The notes under the pieces: generated by a model | The model's input: only the letters and a program-made list of their open reading frames with translations | The model's database searches: none | What the model was told of the DNA's origin: nothing | In this document: positions 1 through 8,328 of the stretch, in pieces | How the letters are laid out: every line of letters begins with the position of its first letter | How positions within the stretch are numbered: the first letter of the stretch is position 1 | Source: Paenibacillus alba | Lineage (GTDB): Bacteria > Bacillota > Bacilli > Paenibacillales > NBRC-103111 | Direction: 5' to 3' | Assembly: GCF_013204855.1 (NCBI RefSeq) | Contig: NZ_JABMKZ010000018.1 | Location: 62,001-126,000 of the forward strand | DNA: 64,000 bases | Program-made: the position numbers and the translations under genes

Positions 1-377
1 GCTTTATATGCCCCTTCCACATCCATCGCTTTCTTATACTCGCTTACATAATTTACATAGTGAATTTGAAGCAAATCAACATGATCGGTTTTCATCCGTA
101 CCAAGCTGCGTTCGATTTCCGCTTTGGCCGTTTCATAGTCACGTGCCCCGGTCTTCGTTGCTAAGAAATATTCCTGTCGGCGATGGGAAATGCATTCGCC
201 AATGATTTCCTCGCTATTGCGGTAAGCCGCTGCGGTATCTATATAGTTAATACCCTGATCGAGGGCATAATTTAAAGCTTCTCTTGCCTGCTCTAAGGGC
301 ACGCTTGGCAGGTTCATAGCACCAAATCCAAGCGATGATACATGGAAGCCAGACTTTCCAAACCTTGAATATCGCAA
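1..377 (-). CDS. Aldo/keto reductase, N-terminal part (truncated by window edge)
   Basis: The first 125 residues of an NAD(P)H-dependent aldo/keto reductase are visible; the rest lies left of the window. The catalytic tetrad of the family can be read: Asp in GINYIDTAAAYRNSEE, Tyr a few residues later in the same segment, Lys in FLATKTGARD and His in LLQIHYVNY. The likely start is TTG at 375-377, preceded on the minus strand by an AGGGAGA ribosome site; there is no in-frame ATG nearby. Substrate cannot be told from this part. It is separated from the rsgI terminator by about 130 bases with no other gene, so it appears to be an independent unit reading out of the window. Confidence 0.85.
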   Translation of the reverse strand, partial: MRYSRFGKSGFHVSSLGFGAMNLPSVPLEQAREALNYALDQGINYIDTAAAYRNSEEIIGECISHRRQEYFLATKTGARDYETAKAEIERSLVRMKTDHVDLLQIHYVNYVSEYKKAMDVEGAYK

Positions 378-513
378 GCCTCTATCTCCCTTCCCATTCA
401 GCTGCCAAGATTAAATGAATAATTGCATATATAACATATTGTAATACAACTCGCTCCTACTTTCCATGAACCATGCATAGAAAATGTACCTGAGCGAATT
501 TTTCAAACAAAAA

Positions 514-560
514 CAAGCGCTTTAGGAATTCCTCGCATCGAAGAGTTCCTGAAGTGCTTG
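514..560 (-). terminator. Rho-independent terminator after rsgI
   Basis: Imperfect inverted repeat CAAGCGCTT...AAGTGCTTG with an inner AGGAA/TTCCT pair. On the minus strand it is followed by a T-rich tract (TTTGTTTTTG). It lies 20 bases beyond the rsgI stop and ends the sigI-rsgI unit. Confidence 0.75.
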
Positions 561-580
561 TGGTCTGCTGCCTGTATGAA

Positions 581-2050
581 TTAATCTCTTGAATCATTTC
601 CGCTATTCCTGGAATCTGATCCCCGATCTCCCCAATTCCAATTGAAGTTCGAGTTTCTATCATTCCCCTTCGGTGTCGCCGTTGGCTTGGCCGTTGGTTT
701 CGCTGTAGGCTTGGATGTAGGCTTTGCGCTAGGTGTTGGCGTTGGTTTCGGCTTGTTGGACGATCCCTTCTTGGGATCATTGTCGTCATCACCTTCATCC
801 GAGCGTCCCGGCTTTGGGGTTGCCTTGTTGTCATCATTTTTGTCATTTTTGTTGTTGTTCTTGCCATCATTCTTGTTATCATTGTTGTCGTTCTTGTTAT
901 CATTTTTGTTATCATTTCTATTGTCGTTCTTATTATCATTCTTATTGTCGTTCTTGTTGTCGTTCTTGTTGTCATCATTTTTATTGTCATTCTTGTTATC
1001 GTTCTTGCTCGTATTGCGACCATTCTTAGGCGTAGGGGTGGGCTTCGTTGTAGACTTCCCATTATTGCCGATCTTTGTATTGCCGTTGTTTTTATCATTC
1101 TTATCGGTATTCTTATCGTTATTCTTGTCGTTGTTCTTATCACTATTCTTATCGTTGTTTTTGCCGTTATTTTTGTCTTTATCCGACTTCTCATTTTGAA
1201 TCTGTTGAATTTTCTCGCTCAGTTTGCCAGATTTCTCTTCTGCGACCAACCGCTGCAGGGAGGATTTATCTATCGGTTTATCTGGTTTGACGAGCTTATC
1301 GAGTCCGCCGCTTTCTTTGGCTAGCTGGTGAATCGACACCGTTTTGATATCGTCCAGAGAGACTTTAGCGCCATTATCTACGGCATTGAGATAAACAGCG
1401 TACTTCCCGGCCGATACTCCGCTGGCTTTGGCTTCTTGTCTGATTTCCTGCGGTGCAGCGAAAGCCGTCACACCATAATTGTTCACTTGATCCGGATGTG
1501 CCTCTTCAATATGCTTGCTAACTTGGGCTTTGAGCTTGGTTGCGATGGTTTCATCATTCACAGCTGTCTTCTGCTGCACGACAGTTGAACTGATAATAAT
1601 ATCGCCTTCGCCCTTAGCCAGTGCGCCCTGCTCCGCTTTGTCGAGAATATCCGAGGTAACGGCCTCCAACGATTTGCCCTTAAATACTAACGTCTTAATC
1701 AGTTCGTCGCCATCTGAGTTCAAGCCTTGCAAGTCTTGCACGACTTCGTCATTATCAATGCCAATTTCTACACTTGGATTGATATCTATCGTTACATAAG
1801 CAACCACTTGGCCCCCTGGAACGCTTCCAGTCAACGTTGACACTAACACAAAACATAAAAGAATAGCGGCTGTCAATCCCGATGCAATGGCCATCTGCGG
1901 CACGCGCAAACGTCGTTTTACAGGGGCAAACAGGATTTCTTCCCCAACTTCACAATTCCGTGTTCCCCTTGGAAGCTTCTCAAACCGACCCTCTGGATTC
2001 ATGACAATAATGGAGTTTTCGCTCAGTTCCATTACGATTCCCTTGTTCAT
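581..2050 (-). CDS. rsgI: RsgI-type anti-sigma-I factor with Asn/Asp/Lys-rich tail
   Basis: Single-pass membrane anti-sigma factor of 489 residues, expected to hold SigI at the membrane until an outside signal releases it. Residues 1-48 are the cytoplasmic RsgI domain (MNKGIVMEL...PRGTRNCEVGEEILF). About 50-75 form the membrane segment. About 80-260 form the conserved extracellular domain, with the motif VTIDINPSVEIGID; in RsgI proteins an Asn-Pro bond in this region is reported to self-cleave, and here N91-P92 fits. From about 285 to 480 the chain is low complexity: N, D, K repeats, then P, T, K, S. There is no carbohydrate-binding module of the kind found on clostridial RsgI. The ATG is preceded by GAAGGGAAG. 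It lies 29 bases after sigI and is surely co-transcribed. Confidence 0.88.
   Translation of the reverse strand: MNKGIVMELSENSIIVMNPEGRFEKLPRGTRNCEVGEEILFAPVKRRLRVPQMAIASGLTAAILLCFVLVSTLTGSVPGGQVVAYVTIDINPSVEIGIDNDEVVQDLQGLNSDGDELIKTLVFKGKSLEAVTSDILDKAEQGALAKGEGDIIISSTVVQQKTAVNDETIATKLKAQVSKHIEEAHPDQVNNYGVTAFAAPQEIRQEAKASGVSAGKYAVYLNAVDNGAKVSLDDIKTVSIHQLAKESGGLDKLVKPDKPIDKSSLQRLVAEEKSGKLSEKIQQIQNEKSDKDKNNGKNNDKNSDKNNDKNNDKNTDKNDKNNGNTKIGNNGKSTTKPTPTPKNGRNTSKNDNKNDNKNDDNKNDNKNDNKNDNKNDNRNDNKNDNKNDNNDNKNDGKNNNKNDKNDDNKATPKPGRSDEGDDDNDPKKGSSNKPKPTPTPSAKPTSKPTAKPTAKPTATPKGNDRNSNFNWNWGDRGSDSRNSGNDSRD
838..1190. repeat. Low-complexity repeat coding the rsgI tail
   Basis: Degenerate short repeat with units such as TTCTTGTTGTCG and TTGTCATTC. 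On the minus strand it codes repeated N-D-N-K and N-D-K-N units of RsgI. The repeat also keeps other frames open on both strands, which produces long spurious ORFs here. Such tracts are prone to slippage, so tail length may vary between strains. Confidence 0.8.
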
Positions 2051-2079
2051 GCGCTGTTCTTCCCTTCTTTATGCTGTCC

Positions 2080-2859
2080 TCATTCTCGAATCTGTAAATA
2101 ATCCCGCAAGTAAGGGTATGGACCATTAAATATGAGAGCTATCGCTATCAAATATTTACGGTTCCGCTCCAATGTTTTTCTGGAAACCTGTACTTGCTCG
2201 AGCAGCTCTTTGATAGGCAGCTGCCGTTTCGTCAGAAGAGTACGCATAAGTTCTGCATCCTGTGCTAGCGTGCGGCCGATACCGAACAGCATCTGTCTGG
2301 AATCATCGTGTTTGGGGGCTGCCTCTGTCAATTCAGAGAACTCAATATCGAAATCACGTAAGCATCGGCTAAAATCAAGAATTTCACTTCGTCGTTCTTC
2401 CAAACCTTTTTGCTTTTCATAAGCTTCTATCGCTTGATGAACCTCAATCGGATTCAACAGATTATCTTCATCATCTTCCTGATCGAATGAGCTGTATGGA
2501 ATCTGGCCTTTGAATCGCTGCTCCTTGCGCAAGAAATCAATTAATCTTCTTCGCATAACGGTTTCAGCAAAACCCAGAAAAGATCTGCCCATCACAGAAG
2601 AATATTGATTGATTGCTTCGTTAAACGCCCCAAGAGCGATACTGAATTCATCATCTCGAGCTGGGTCAATATATCGTTTGCAGAACCTGCTGGTTACTTT
2701 GGCTACGTAGGGCTGGTAGTCCGAAATAAATTGATTCCTTAGTCGTAGGTCTCCTGCTTGAATTTGATGGATTGTAACCTCAAGGGAAGAGGCATGGGGT
2801 TCACTTTGTCCCTGGGACTGCTTCTTTCCAAGGAACTTTTTGAATAGTACCAGTAGCAC
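2080..2859 (-). CDS. sigI: RNA polymerase sigma factor SigI
   Basis: Alternative sigma factor of the sigma-I group (259 residues; Bacillus subtilis SigI has about 250). Region 2 can be seen at about 30-115: IQAGDLRLRNQFISDYQPYV, DEFSIALGAFNEAINQY, then SFLGFAETVMRRRLIDFLRK. The SigI C-terminal DNA-binding domain follows at about 165-255 with RQLPIKELLEQVQVSRKTLERNRKYLIAIALI. The start is GTG at 2857-2859 behind GAGGTGG. The following gene is its anti-sigma factor, the usual pairing. In Bacillus SigI serves heat and cell-envelope responses, in clostridia polysaccharide sensing; the role here is not shown by the sequence. Confidence 0.92.
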   Translation of the reverse strand: MLLVLFKKFLGKKQSQGQSEPHASSLEVTIHQIQAGDLRLRNQFISDYQPYVAKVTSRFCKRYIDPARDDEFSIALGAFNEAINQYSSVMGRSFLGFAETVMRRRLIDFLRKEQRFKGQIPYSSFDQEDDEDNLLNPIEVHQAIEAYEKQKGLEERRSEILDFSRCLRDFDIEFSELTEAAPKHDDSRQMLFGIGRTLAQDAELMRTLLTKRQLPIKELLEQVQVSRKTLERNRKYLIAIALIFNGPYPYLRDYLQIRE

Positions 2860-2881
2860 CTTTCCACCTCACAGTATAGTA

Positions 2882-2913
2882 GTTTCGTCCTTATGTATCC
2901 TAATTAGGGGGGT
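2882..2913 (-). promoter_or_regulatory. Possible sigma-I-type autoregulatory promoter
   Basis: Upstream of sigI the minus strand carries ACCCCCC and, 19 bases on, CGAAAC. C-rich -35 and CGAA -10 elements are reported for sigma-I promoters, and sigI operons are commonly self-activated. The spacing is longer than expected unless the -35 element extends past the C run. A good sigma-A -10 (TATAAT, minus strand) sits further upstream near 2950 but lacks a clear -35. Confidence 0.35.
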
Positions 2914-3055
2914 ATGTTGATTGAAAAAAATAAATAAAAAGTAGATTTATTATACCATACATGTGCAAATCATCACCTAATGGCAAATAAAACCTTTGGT
3001 TGCGATTTCATTTTGATCAAGAATCCTTTACAATTAGGGCAAGGAGGTGTTTCCT

Positions 3056-3697
3056 ATGGAACAAGACAATCAATTTGGCAAGTTTCTTGAGTCATTGCGC
3101 GGCAAGATGTCCTTGCGTAAAGTTGCAAGCAAATGCGGTTTATCTCATGCTTATATTAGAGACTTAGAGCTAGGACGTAATCGTACCACGAATGATGTCA
3201 TCAAGCCATCTCCAGACACGCTAAGGAAATTATCCCAAGCATATGAGTATCCATATACCGATCTATTAATGAAAGCCGGTTATTTAGAAGATGCGAGTTC
3301 TGGCCAGACGACATTGCCCGTCCGATTAGATACAGTTTGGTATGTTGAGTTCGGGATCAAGACGATTACTTATGTTAAGGCAGAGGCAAGGATAGAAGAA
3401 AACGTGGAATCACTCGTAGCTTTCACTAGCTTTATAGATACCCTAACCGATCATGAATTTGTGAAAATGGATATGCATTTGTTCGTGAATCTCAACAAAA
3501 TAAAAAAGTATGCCCCCGCTGAGGGCAAACTTTATTTTGATCTTTATGAGGACCATACCGGAGTCACCATCGCGGCTTTGCCGCAAAAAAAGTATCACCA
3601 GCTCCTTCTTGATTGTGCTGCTCGTAACAATGGCCAATTTATTGGTGAAGATTCCGCTTTGGGACACTCAACGCTGAAAGCCAAGTTCCTTACCTAG
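3056..3697 (+). CDS. XRE-family HTH transcriptional regulator
   Basis: Cytoplasmic DNA-binding protein of 213 residues. Residues 10-75 form a Cro/CI-type helix-turn-helix (KFLESLRGKMSLRKVASKC, then GLSHAYIRDLELGR and PSPDTLRKLSQAYEYPYTDL), the pattern of XRE regulators of Firmicutes. Residues 80-213 are an unrecognised alpha/beta domain that may bind a ligand or partner. The start is ATG at 3056, eight bases after AAGGAGGTG; the GTG at 3047 falls inside that ribosome site and is not the start. A TACAAT -10 lies at 3029-3034 with a poor -35. The last 30 bases overlap the convergent membrane-protein gene. Target genes are unknown. Confidence 0.82.
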   Translation: MEQDNQFGKFLESLRGKMSLRKVASKCGLSHAYIRDLELGRNRTTNDVIKPSPDTLRKLSQAYEYPYTDLLMKAGYLEDASSGQTTLPVRLDTVWYVEFGIKTITYVKAEARIEENVESLVAFTSFIDTLTDHEFVKMDMHLFVNLNKIKKYAPAEGKLYFDLYEDHTGVTIAALPQKKYHQLLLDCAARNNGQFIGEDSALGHSTLKAKFLT

Positions 3698-4312
3698 CAT
3701 CACGCAAAGGAAGAGCACGGTTGCCATACTTAACATTTGGATGGGCATGAGCGCGCTTAGGACATTGTCTGCGTACGAATGACGATTGGTGATCCCGATG
3801 ATAACCACAGCAATAAACAGGTAAAAACCAACATTGGCTGGTGTAAACGGAATTCTTGTATAGTTGGACAAAAAAGTGAACCCCAAGCGCAGCTTGATAA
3901 TGAGATACAATACACTGCATTTGGCCATCAAAATAAGCATTAGCGTCACATTCGCTATTTTTGAATCTGAACCGAAGTCTGCATAGGAAATGAATTCCGT
4001 CATTTCACAACTAATAAGTACTGCCGTAGAGACAATAACAGACAAAATGTAGCCCGATAAAGCGATAAGCAGCGAAGGTACTACACTGAATTTCCATACA
4101 ACTCTAAGCAGCACACAAATAATAATTACGTATAATAAAGGCCAACTATCGAATAAAGTGACAATCGTTCCTGCCAATGCAGCGAGCGATATTTGTTTCC
4201 AATATGGTTTCAGTCTTTGTCTGAAAAGCACCAATGAAAATAAGATCATGGGTACAAAATCAATGCAGGTTAGGATAAAATTCACCCATGTAAACAAGTA
4301 CAAATCCCTCAT
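3668..4312 (-). CDS. Polytopic membrane protein resembling a sensor-kinase input domain without the kinase
   Basis: A 214-residue, almost wholly hydrophobic protein with about six membrane segments (near 8-30, 38-56, 60-80, 84-106, 122-142, 158-175, and a last one near 185-208). The layout resembles the membrane half of AgrC/CitA-like GHKL kinases, but no kinase or ATPase domain follows; the frame ends inside the XRE gene. A LytTR response regulator is divergently transcribed beside it, which is suggestive. Either this is a kinase-less sensor or a family I do not recognise. The ATG at 4312 has no strong ribosome site. Confidence 0.6.
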   Translation of the reverse strand: MRDLYLFTWVNFILTCIDFVPMILFSLVLFRQRLKPYWKQISLAALAGTIVTLFDSWPLLYVIIICVLLRVVWKFSVVPSLLIALSGYILSVIVSTAVLISCEMTEFISYADFGSDSKIANVTLMLILMAKCSVLYLIIKLRLGFTFLSNYTRIPFTPANVGFYLFIAVVIIGITNRHSYADNVLSALMPIQMLSMATVLFLCVMLGKELGFQR

Positions 4313-4478
4313 TTCTAAGCATGCTCTTAAGCTGTCTTCCTTAACTTATTATCTGCACCTAGAATTATACAGGATTACGGAGCTTTTGCGTTCAAAGTGG
4401 ACTAAGTTGGCTGTTTCTGAGCATAAGCTGACAGGATGCAAGAGGCATGGGGTGAGAGAATTGGAGTGCGATGAACGT

Positions 4479-5252
4479 ATGGGGCACCGTCACACAGTTG
4501 CGATTGTAGAAGATAATTACTGGGCAGGCAAATTGCTCGAGAGCTACAGTGAGCAGTGCGGATTGAAAGTTATCTCCATCGTTTCTGATGGTGAACAATT
4601 CATTCGGTTGTATGACCAGCTGCAGCCTGATATTTTGCTGGTAGACATCGGATTAGAAGGGAAATTAGATGGCATTTCAATGGTTCAAACTTTGCGCAGG
4701 GCTGGATATCAGCAGAAAGTTATCATGGTCAGCGGCACGACGAACATTGACCATGTTTTGACAAGCTTTCATGACTTAGGCTCTCTCTACTTTTTATCGA
4801 AGCCTGTCATGCTGCCTAAGTTCCAAGCTGCCATTCGTAAAGCGATCGCTGAGCTGCAGTTAGCGCGCAGTCAGCAGATTCAAACCGATAAACCTGCAGC
4901 TACAACATGGATTACAGTTAAAAATCAGAAATCAACATTGCCAATTTCAGAGGATTCCATCCTTTTCATAGAGAAAGAGGATAAGCGATTAACTCGCATT
5001 CATCTTATGAATGGCGCTCAAATGGAATCCAGTACGAATTTATCGGATATTCTGGCCCAAAGCTCCGCCTATATGTTCAGTCCTTTCAAAGGATTTCTAG
5101 TTAATTTAAAACATGTTGTTTCCTATGACAAAGAAAGTGGATTTCCCACGTCGCGAAGGTTTCTCATTCATCTGAACCATACCGCGATTAAAATACCGCT
5201 AAGCCGGAATTTGCAGAAAGAGTTTGCGAGATTACTGCAGGATTCGCAGTGA
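4479..5252 (+). CDS. LytTR-family response regulator
   Basis: Two-component output protein of about 257 residues. Residues 5-120 form a receiver domain with acidic pocket VEDN, phospho-acceptor D56 in DILLVDIGLEG, switch residues MVSGTT and the conserved Lys in FLSKPV. Residues about 150-255 form a LytTR DNA-binding domain (WITVKNQKSTLPISEDSILF, FSPFKGFLVNLKHV, IKIPLSRNL). ATG 4479 gives the natural receiver N-terminus; TTG at 4461 in the same frame is an alternative, and the open frame further upstream has no coding character. No histidine kinase is adjacent; the divergent kinase-less membrane protein is the only neighbour that could act as sensor. Confidence 0.82.
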   Translation: MGHRHTVAIVEDNYWAGKLLESYSEQCGLKVISIVSDGEQFIRLYDQLQPDILLVDIGLEGKLDGISMVQTLRRAGYQQKVIMVSGTTNIDHVLTSFHDLGSLYFLSKPVMLPKFQAAIRKAIAELQLARSQQIQTDKPAATTWITVKNQKSTLPISEDSILFIEKEDKRLTRIHLMNGAQMESSTNLSDILAQSSAYMFSPFKGFLVNLKHVVSYDKESGFPTSRRFLIHLNHTAIKIPLSRNLQKEFARLLQDSQ

Positions 5253-5264
5253 GTCAACTAGATA

Positions 5265-5310
5265 AAAAAAGGAAAACGGTTATGGCTCATTGGCCTCCGT
5301 TTTCCTTTTT
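5265..5310. terminator. Bidirectional terminator
   Basis: Stem AAAAAGGAAAACGG paired with CCGTTTTCCTTTTT, A-rich on one side and T-rich on the other, serving the convergent LytTR and FhuF-like genes. Its 3' arm overlaps the last codons of the FhuF-like gene. Confidence 0.88.
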
Positions 5311-6090
5311 GCTTCTTAACTTCTCCAGCCACAGCAATCGGTCAGCTTCTTTCATTCTAGGGCACGTATAGCAATAGGTACGATTCTCTCTCTTGTAATG
5401 AAGGCAGCAAGTACTCTTCATTCTAAGCTGCTTGGCGGCATCTCTGGGGTCTTCGATCCATCGCTCCTTCTTATCGAAAGGATTTCTGGACAAGCCGAAC
5501 AGCTCGCCTTCCAGCCCTTTTTGGAGATACAAGTAATCTTCTGCTACCTGCTTGCTGACAGATTCGGAAAGCGGCTCTGAGGCCAGACGATCCATCCCAT
5601 TGACAAGAGAATCCGGCAGTTGTCCCCACGCTTGACCAATCGGCAAGCCAGATACGGCAGCTAAGCAGTCCATTAAGGGGCGAGCCGTATATTGATAAAA
5701 AGAAGTGAAAACCGCCCTTCGCCACTCGCTTCGCTCTTCCTCCGGAGCCCAATTCTCCTGCCTGCTGCTAAGTTGAAAAGCGAGCCTAGTGTAACCCTCT
5801 TCCGGAATGAGATGAACAGTCAGGTTGGAAAGAGATAGATCCAACGCTGTATCATGGATCGAAACTGCATACTGCAGCGCACTTACAACGTCGCCAAACC
5901 AGCTGCTAAAATACGCTGCTGCGACAGTATCATCTAACGCATGAATGTGAACAGCATACGCAGCAAGGAATTTCCTCATCGCCGCAGGTTCCGTCAGTTC
6001 ATTGCCCTTTAGCGAAATAACCGCTTTGTCCTGCGGCATAAGCGTAAGGTTCATTTTATTTTCAAGCACATCACGATCTATTCGATACAT
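5287..6090 (-). CDS. FhuF-like ferric-siderophore reductase ([2Fe-2S])
   Basis: Cytoplasmic iron-sulfur protein of 267 residues, expected to reduce Fe(III) in an imported siderophore so that iron is released. The C-terminal FhuF motif is intact: Cys228-Cys229, ten residues, Cys240, two residues, Cys243 (TCCLHYK...YCYTCPRM), the C-C-x10-C-x2-C pattern binding a 2Fe-2S cluster. The N-terminal two thirds match the loose IucA/FhuF reductase fold. The ATG at 6090 follows GGGGGAGC. It is third in an operon with a hydrolase and a siderophore-binding lipoprotein (gaps of 16 and 15 bases) that begins behind a Fur box, so repression by iron is likely. Confidence 0.82.
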   Translation of the reverse strand: MYRIDRDVLENKMNLTLMPQDKAVISLKGNELTEPAAMRKFLAAYAVHIHALDDTVAAAYFSSWFGDVVSALQYAVSIHDTALDLSLSNLTVHLIPEEGYTRLAFQLSSRQENWAPEEERSEWRRAVFTSFYQYTARPLMDCLAAVSGLPIGQAWGQLPDSLVNGMDRLASEPLSESVSKQVAEDYLYLQKGLEGELFGLSRNPFDKKERWIEDPRDAAKQLRMKSTCCLHYKRENRTYCYTCPRMKEADRLLWLEKLRSKKENGGQ

Positions 6091-6105
6091 AAGCTCCCCC
6101 TCAGC

Positions 6106-7092
6106 TTACTTCTTCCCGAACAAACGCGTCAAATCATCTAACATTGCGTTCGCTGCATTGGGCCCATATCCGCCGAACCATGTATCCGAAGGGATCTGAT
6201 AGACATGTCCCTCTTTCACTGCGTTCAGGCCTTTCCAAATATTCGTATCTTGCAAGCTATTTGTCGTGTCTTTATCATCGTTGATCAGCAAAATGTAGTC
6301 TGGGTTAATGTCCGGCAGCTTTTCTATGGACAATACTTCATAGTGACTCTCTGTGCTCGTTTTAGGAAAAACAGCCGGTCGAGAGAATCCGAAATCGTCA
6401 TACAACCACTTGTAATCAATGTCGCCGTAATAGCGCAAATCTTTTCTAATGCGGAATACCATCAACGATTTGCCTTTAACTGTGCCTGCTAATTCTTCAA
6501 TCGTTTTCTTCTTTTTATCCTGATAAGCCGTTATAGTCTGCTCTGCTTTATCGTTAAGTCCAAATGCTTTGGCGGTAGCACGGAAAGCATCCTGCCAGGT
6601 TGGTGCGTTGTAGCCATTTTCCAAATAAGCGGTAGGAGCAATTTTGGCAAATTGATCGTACACCTCTTTGCTGTTCGTGTCCGTAACGATCAGCTCTGGT
6701 CCGACCGATAACAATTTCTCGATGCTTATCCGTCCTTGCTCCCCGATAATTTCAACATTAGGCAGATACGGTTTCAGGTATAACGGGAAATCTTCGTTCT
6801 GAGATTTAACGGTTGCCGTTGGGGTTAGACCAAGCGCAATCATATGGTCTGTCAAATAAGTTACGGCCGTTGCAATTTTTCGGGGCGGCTGGGCGAGCTT
6901 CTGCTCTCCCTTCGTATCCGTAAAAGTGAATGCCTTTGAACTCGGGGTTACGGTAGCCTCGGCCTTCTTGGCTGCCGCTGGTGAGGCTGCTGGGGTTGAC
7001 GTGCCCCCTTCAGTTACCTTGCTTCCGCAAGCGGAAAGCGATAGAACGGATGCTGCAAGCAGCGTGGAAATAACAACTTTACTGGCTTTCAT
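6106..7092 (-). CDS. Iron-siderophore ABC transporter substrate-binding lipoprotein
   Basis: Membrane-anchored binding protein of 328 residues of the FecB/FeuA class. A lipoprotein signal ends at LSLSACGSK with Cys22 as the lipidated residue. The two-lobed TroA-like fold follows: PPRKIATAVTYLTDHMIALG, SIEKLLSVGPELIVTD, then DYILLINDD and WKGLNAVKEGHVYQIPSDTW near the C-terminus. It should capture a ferric siderophore outside the cell. No permease or ATPase gene lies anywhere in this window, so it must share a transporter encoded elsewhere. It is the middle gene of the Fur-boxed operon. Confidence 0.9.
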   Translation of the reverse strand: MKASKVVISTLLAASVLSLSACGSKVTEGGTSTPAASPAAAKKAEATVTPSSKAFTFTDTKGEQKLAQPPRKIATAVTYLTDHMIALGLTPTATVKSQNEDFPLYLKPYLPNVEIIGEQGRISIEKLLSVGPELIVTDTNSKEVYDQFAKIAPTAYLENGYNAPTWQDAFRATAKAFGLNDKAEQTITAYQDKKKKTIEELAGTVKGKSLMVFRIRKDLRYYGDIDYKWLYDDFGFSRPAVFPKTSTESHYEVLSIEKLPDINPDYILLINDDKDTTNSLQDTNIWKGLNAVKEGHVYQIPSDTWFGGYGPNAANAMLDDLTRLFGKK

Positions 7093-7108
7093 GAATACAA
7101 ATCTCCTT

Positions 7109-8314
7109 TTACTGCTGATTTATTAGTGATGTCTTCTCTGTCTTATTCACCCTTGCATCTGTCATAACAACAGTGCTTACAGTCAACCCCCTACAATCTG
7201 TTACATTCACAAAAAAGGACCCGTTGGCATGCGGCAAAATGGTTTTTACTATACTTAATTCCTCATGCAGAAAAGCTTCATAAGGCTCCCAATTGGCTGT
7301 TCGCCACTCCGTAGGATCGTTGCACCAATAAAGCTTGGCGTTTCTAACCGGAAGCTCTGAGGTGTACGTAACGGTCACTTCATTGCCTTGCTGCTTCATC
7401 TCTCCCAAATGAATAAGTCCAGGCGCAGCTTGGGTCGCCCAATCAGCAAATGCGGAAATCTCTTCGCTCGCCCAGCCTTCCTCATAGGAATGCCCTAGAC
7501 CGGGATGAATGCTGAGCACACTATTCGCGTGACATCGTTTATTCAGCACATAAGATTTCACGAAAATGTGCAAGGAGAAATGCGTATCATTACTGCCATT
7601 CAACCACAGCATAGGTACCTGGCTTCGCGCCAAATACGAGGAAGGATCCCATAGCAAACGAACCCGCTCCGCTTCCTGTTCAGGCATCGCAGAAAATCCA
7701 TCTCCATACATCGTTCCAGGTTCATGTAGAAAACCACAGCCGTAGACGGGAACCGCAAAGCAGAATCGATCGTCTACTCCTGCAAGGAGACTCGTTATAA
7801 TACCGCCCCAAGAGATACCCGTAATGCCTATTTGGGTTGGGTCAACTTCGTCGAATGATCGAATGAGAGAATGGGCTAGAATGACATCAGCAACAGCATG
7901 GTACATCCATTGATCCTGAACGGGGAGCTGATAATCGTTGAAGACCCGAGGTTTAACGGGGCCGCTCCATGTATGGGAAGGCAGCTCATCTTGCTCATCG
8001 CATGGACCAGGAACATGTCCTTCCAAATCCATTGCAATCGCAGCGTATCCGCGATCCATCCACATACGGACCCACATCTTGAACGCTGTGCCTGCACCGC
8101 CATGAACGAGTACAACTGCTGGAACCTTTCTGCCGTGAGCAGCCTTTGGAATGCCATAATAAGCGAAAATGCGTGTTTCTTTCCCTTTATAAGGGAGACC
8201 TCGATAAAAAACAGCTTTTATATCATCGCTCTCAAAGCTTGGCGCAGTAAACAGCTCAGGGGCCTCATAGAGCTTTTTTAAATTCCATGGTAGTTCAAAA
8301 GCTATAACAAGCAC
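7109..8314 (-). CDS. Alpha/beta hydrolase (dienelactone hydrolase / acetylxylan esterase-like), possibly siderophore-acting
   Basis: Serine hydrolase of 401 residues without signal peptide. The oxyanion HGG (71-73), nucleophile Ser168 in GITGISWGG, Asp243 in LNGSNDTHF and His275 in GLGHSYEEG form the triad; about 100 C-terminal residues make an extra beta-rich domain. The family contains carboxylesterases and peptidase-like enzymes. Because it heads an iron-uptake operon, hydrolysis of a ferric siderophore is a reasonable inference, comparable in role but not in sequence family to BesA. The frame allows only GTG 8314 as start (a stop lies just upstream), yet the AGAGGAG site touches it, so initiation is unusual. 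Confidence 0.72.
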   Translation of the reverse strand: MLVIAFELPWNLKKLYEAPELFTAPSFESDDIKAVFYRGLPYKGKETRIFAYYGIPKAAHGRKVPAVVLVHGGAGTAFKMWVRMWMDRGYAAIAMDLEGHVPGPCDEQDELPSHTWSGPVKPRVFNDYQLPVQDQWMYHAVADVILAHSLIRSFDEVDPTQIGITGISWGGIITSLLAGVDDRFCFAVPVYGCGFLHEPGTMYGDGFSAMPEQEAERVRLLWDPSSYLARSQVPMLWLNGSNDTHFSLHIFVKSYVLNKRCHANSVLSIHPGLGHSYEEGWASEEISAFADWATQAAPGLIHLGEMKQQGNEVTVTYTSELPVRNAKLYWCNDPTEWRTANWEPYEAFLHEELSIVKTILPHANGSFFVNVTDCRGLTVSTVVMTDARVNKTEKTSLINQQ

Positions 8315-8328
8315 TCCTCTTTATCGGA

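Noticed and set aside
457..1199. Long frames on both strands rich in Arg/Thr/Ile or Leu/Ser/Phe opposite or shifted from rsgI
   Set aside because: They are produced by the short-period repeat encoding the RsgI tail; composition is not protein-like and there are no ribosome sites.
3047..3055. GTG start three codons upstream for the XRE regulator
   Set aside because: It lies inside the AAGGAGGTG ribosome-binding sequence; ATG 3056 is correctly spaced.
4158..4478. N-terminal extension of the LytTR regulator
   Set aside because: The extension overlaps the divergent membrane-protein gene antisense and has no receiver homology; the domain begins at 4479.
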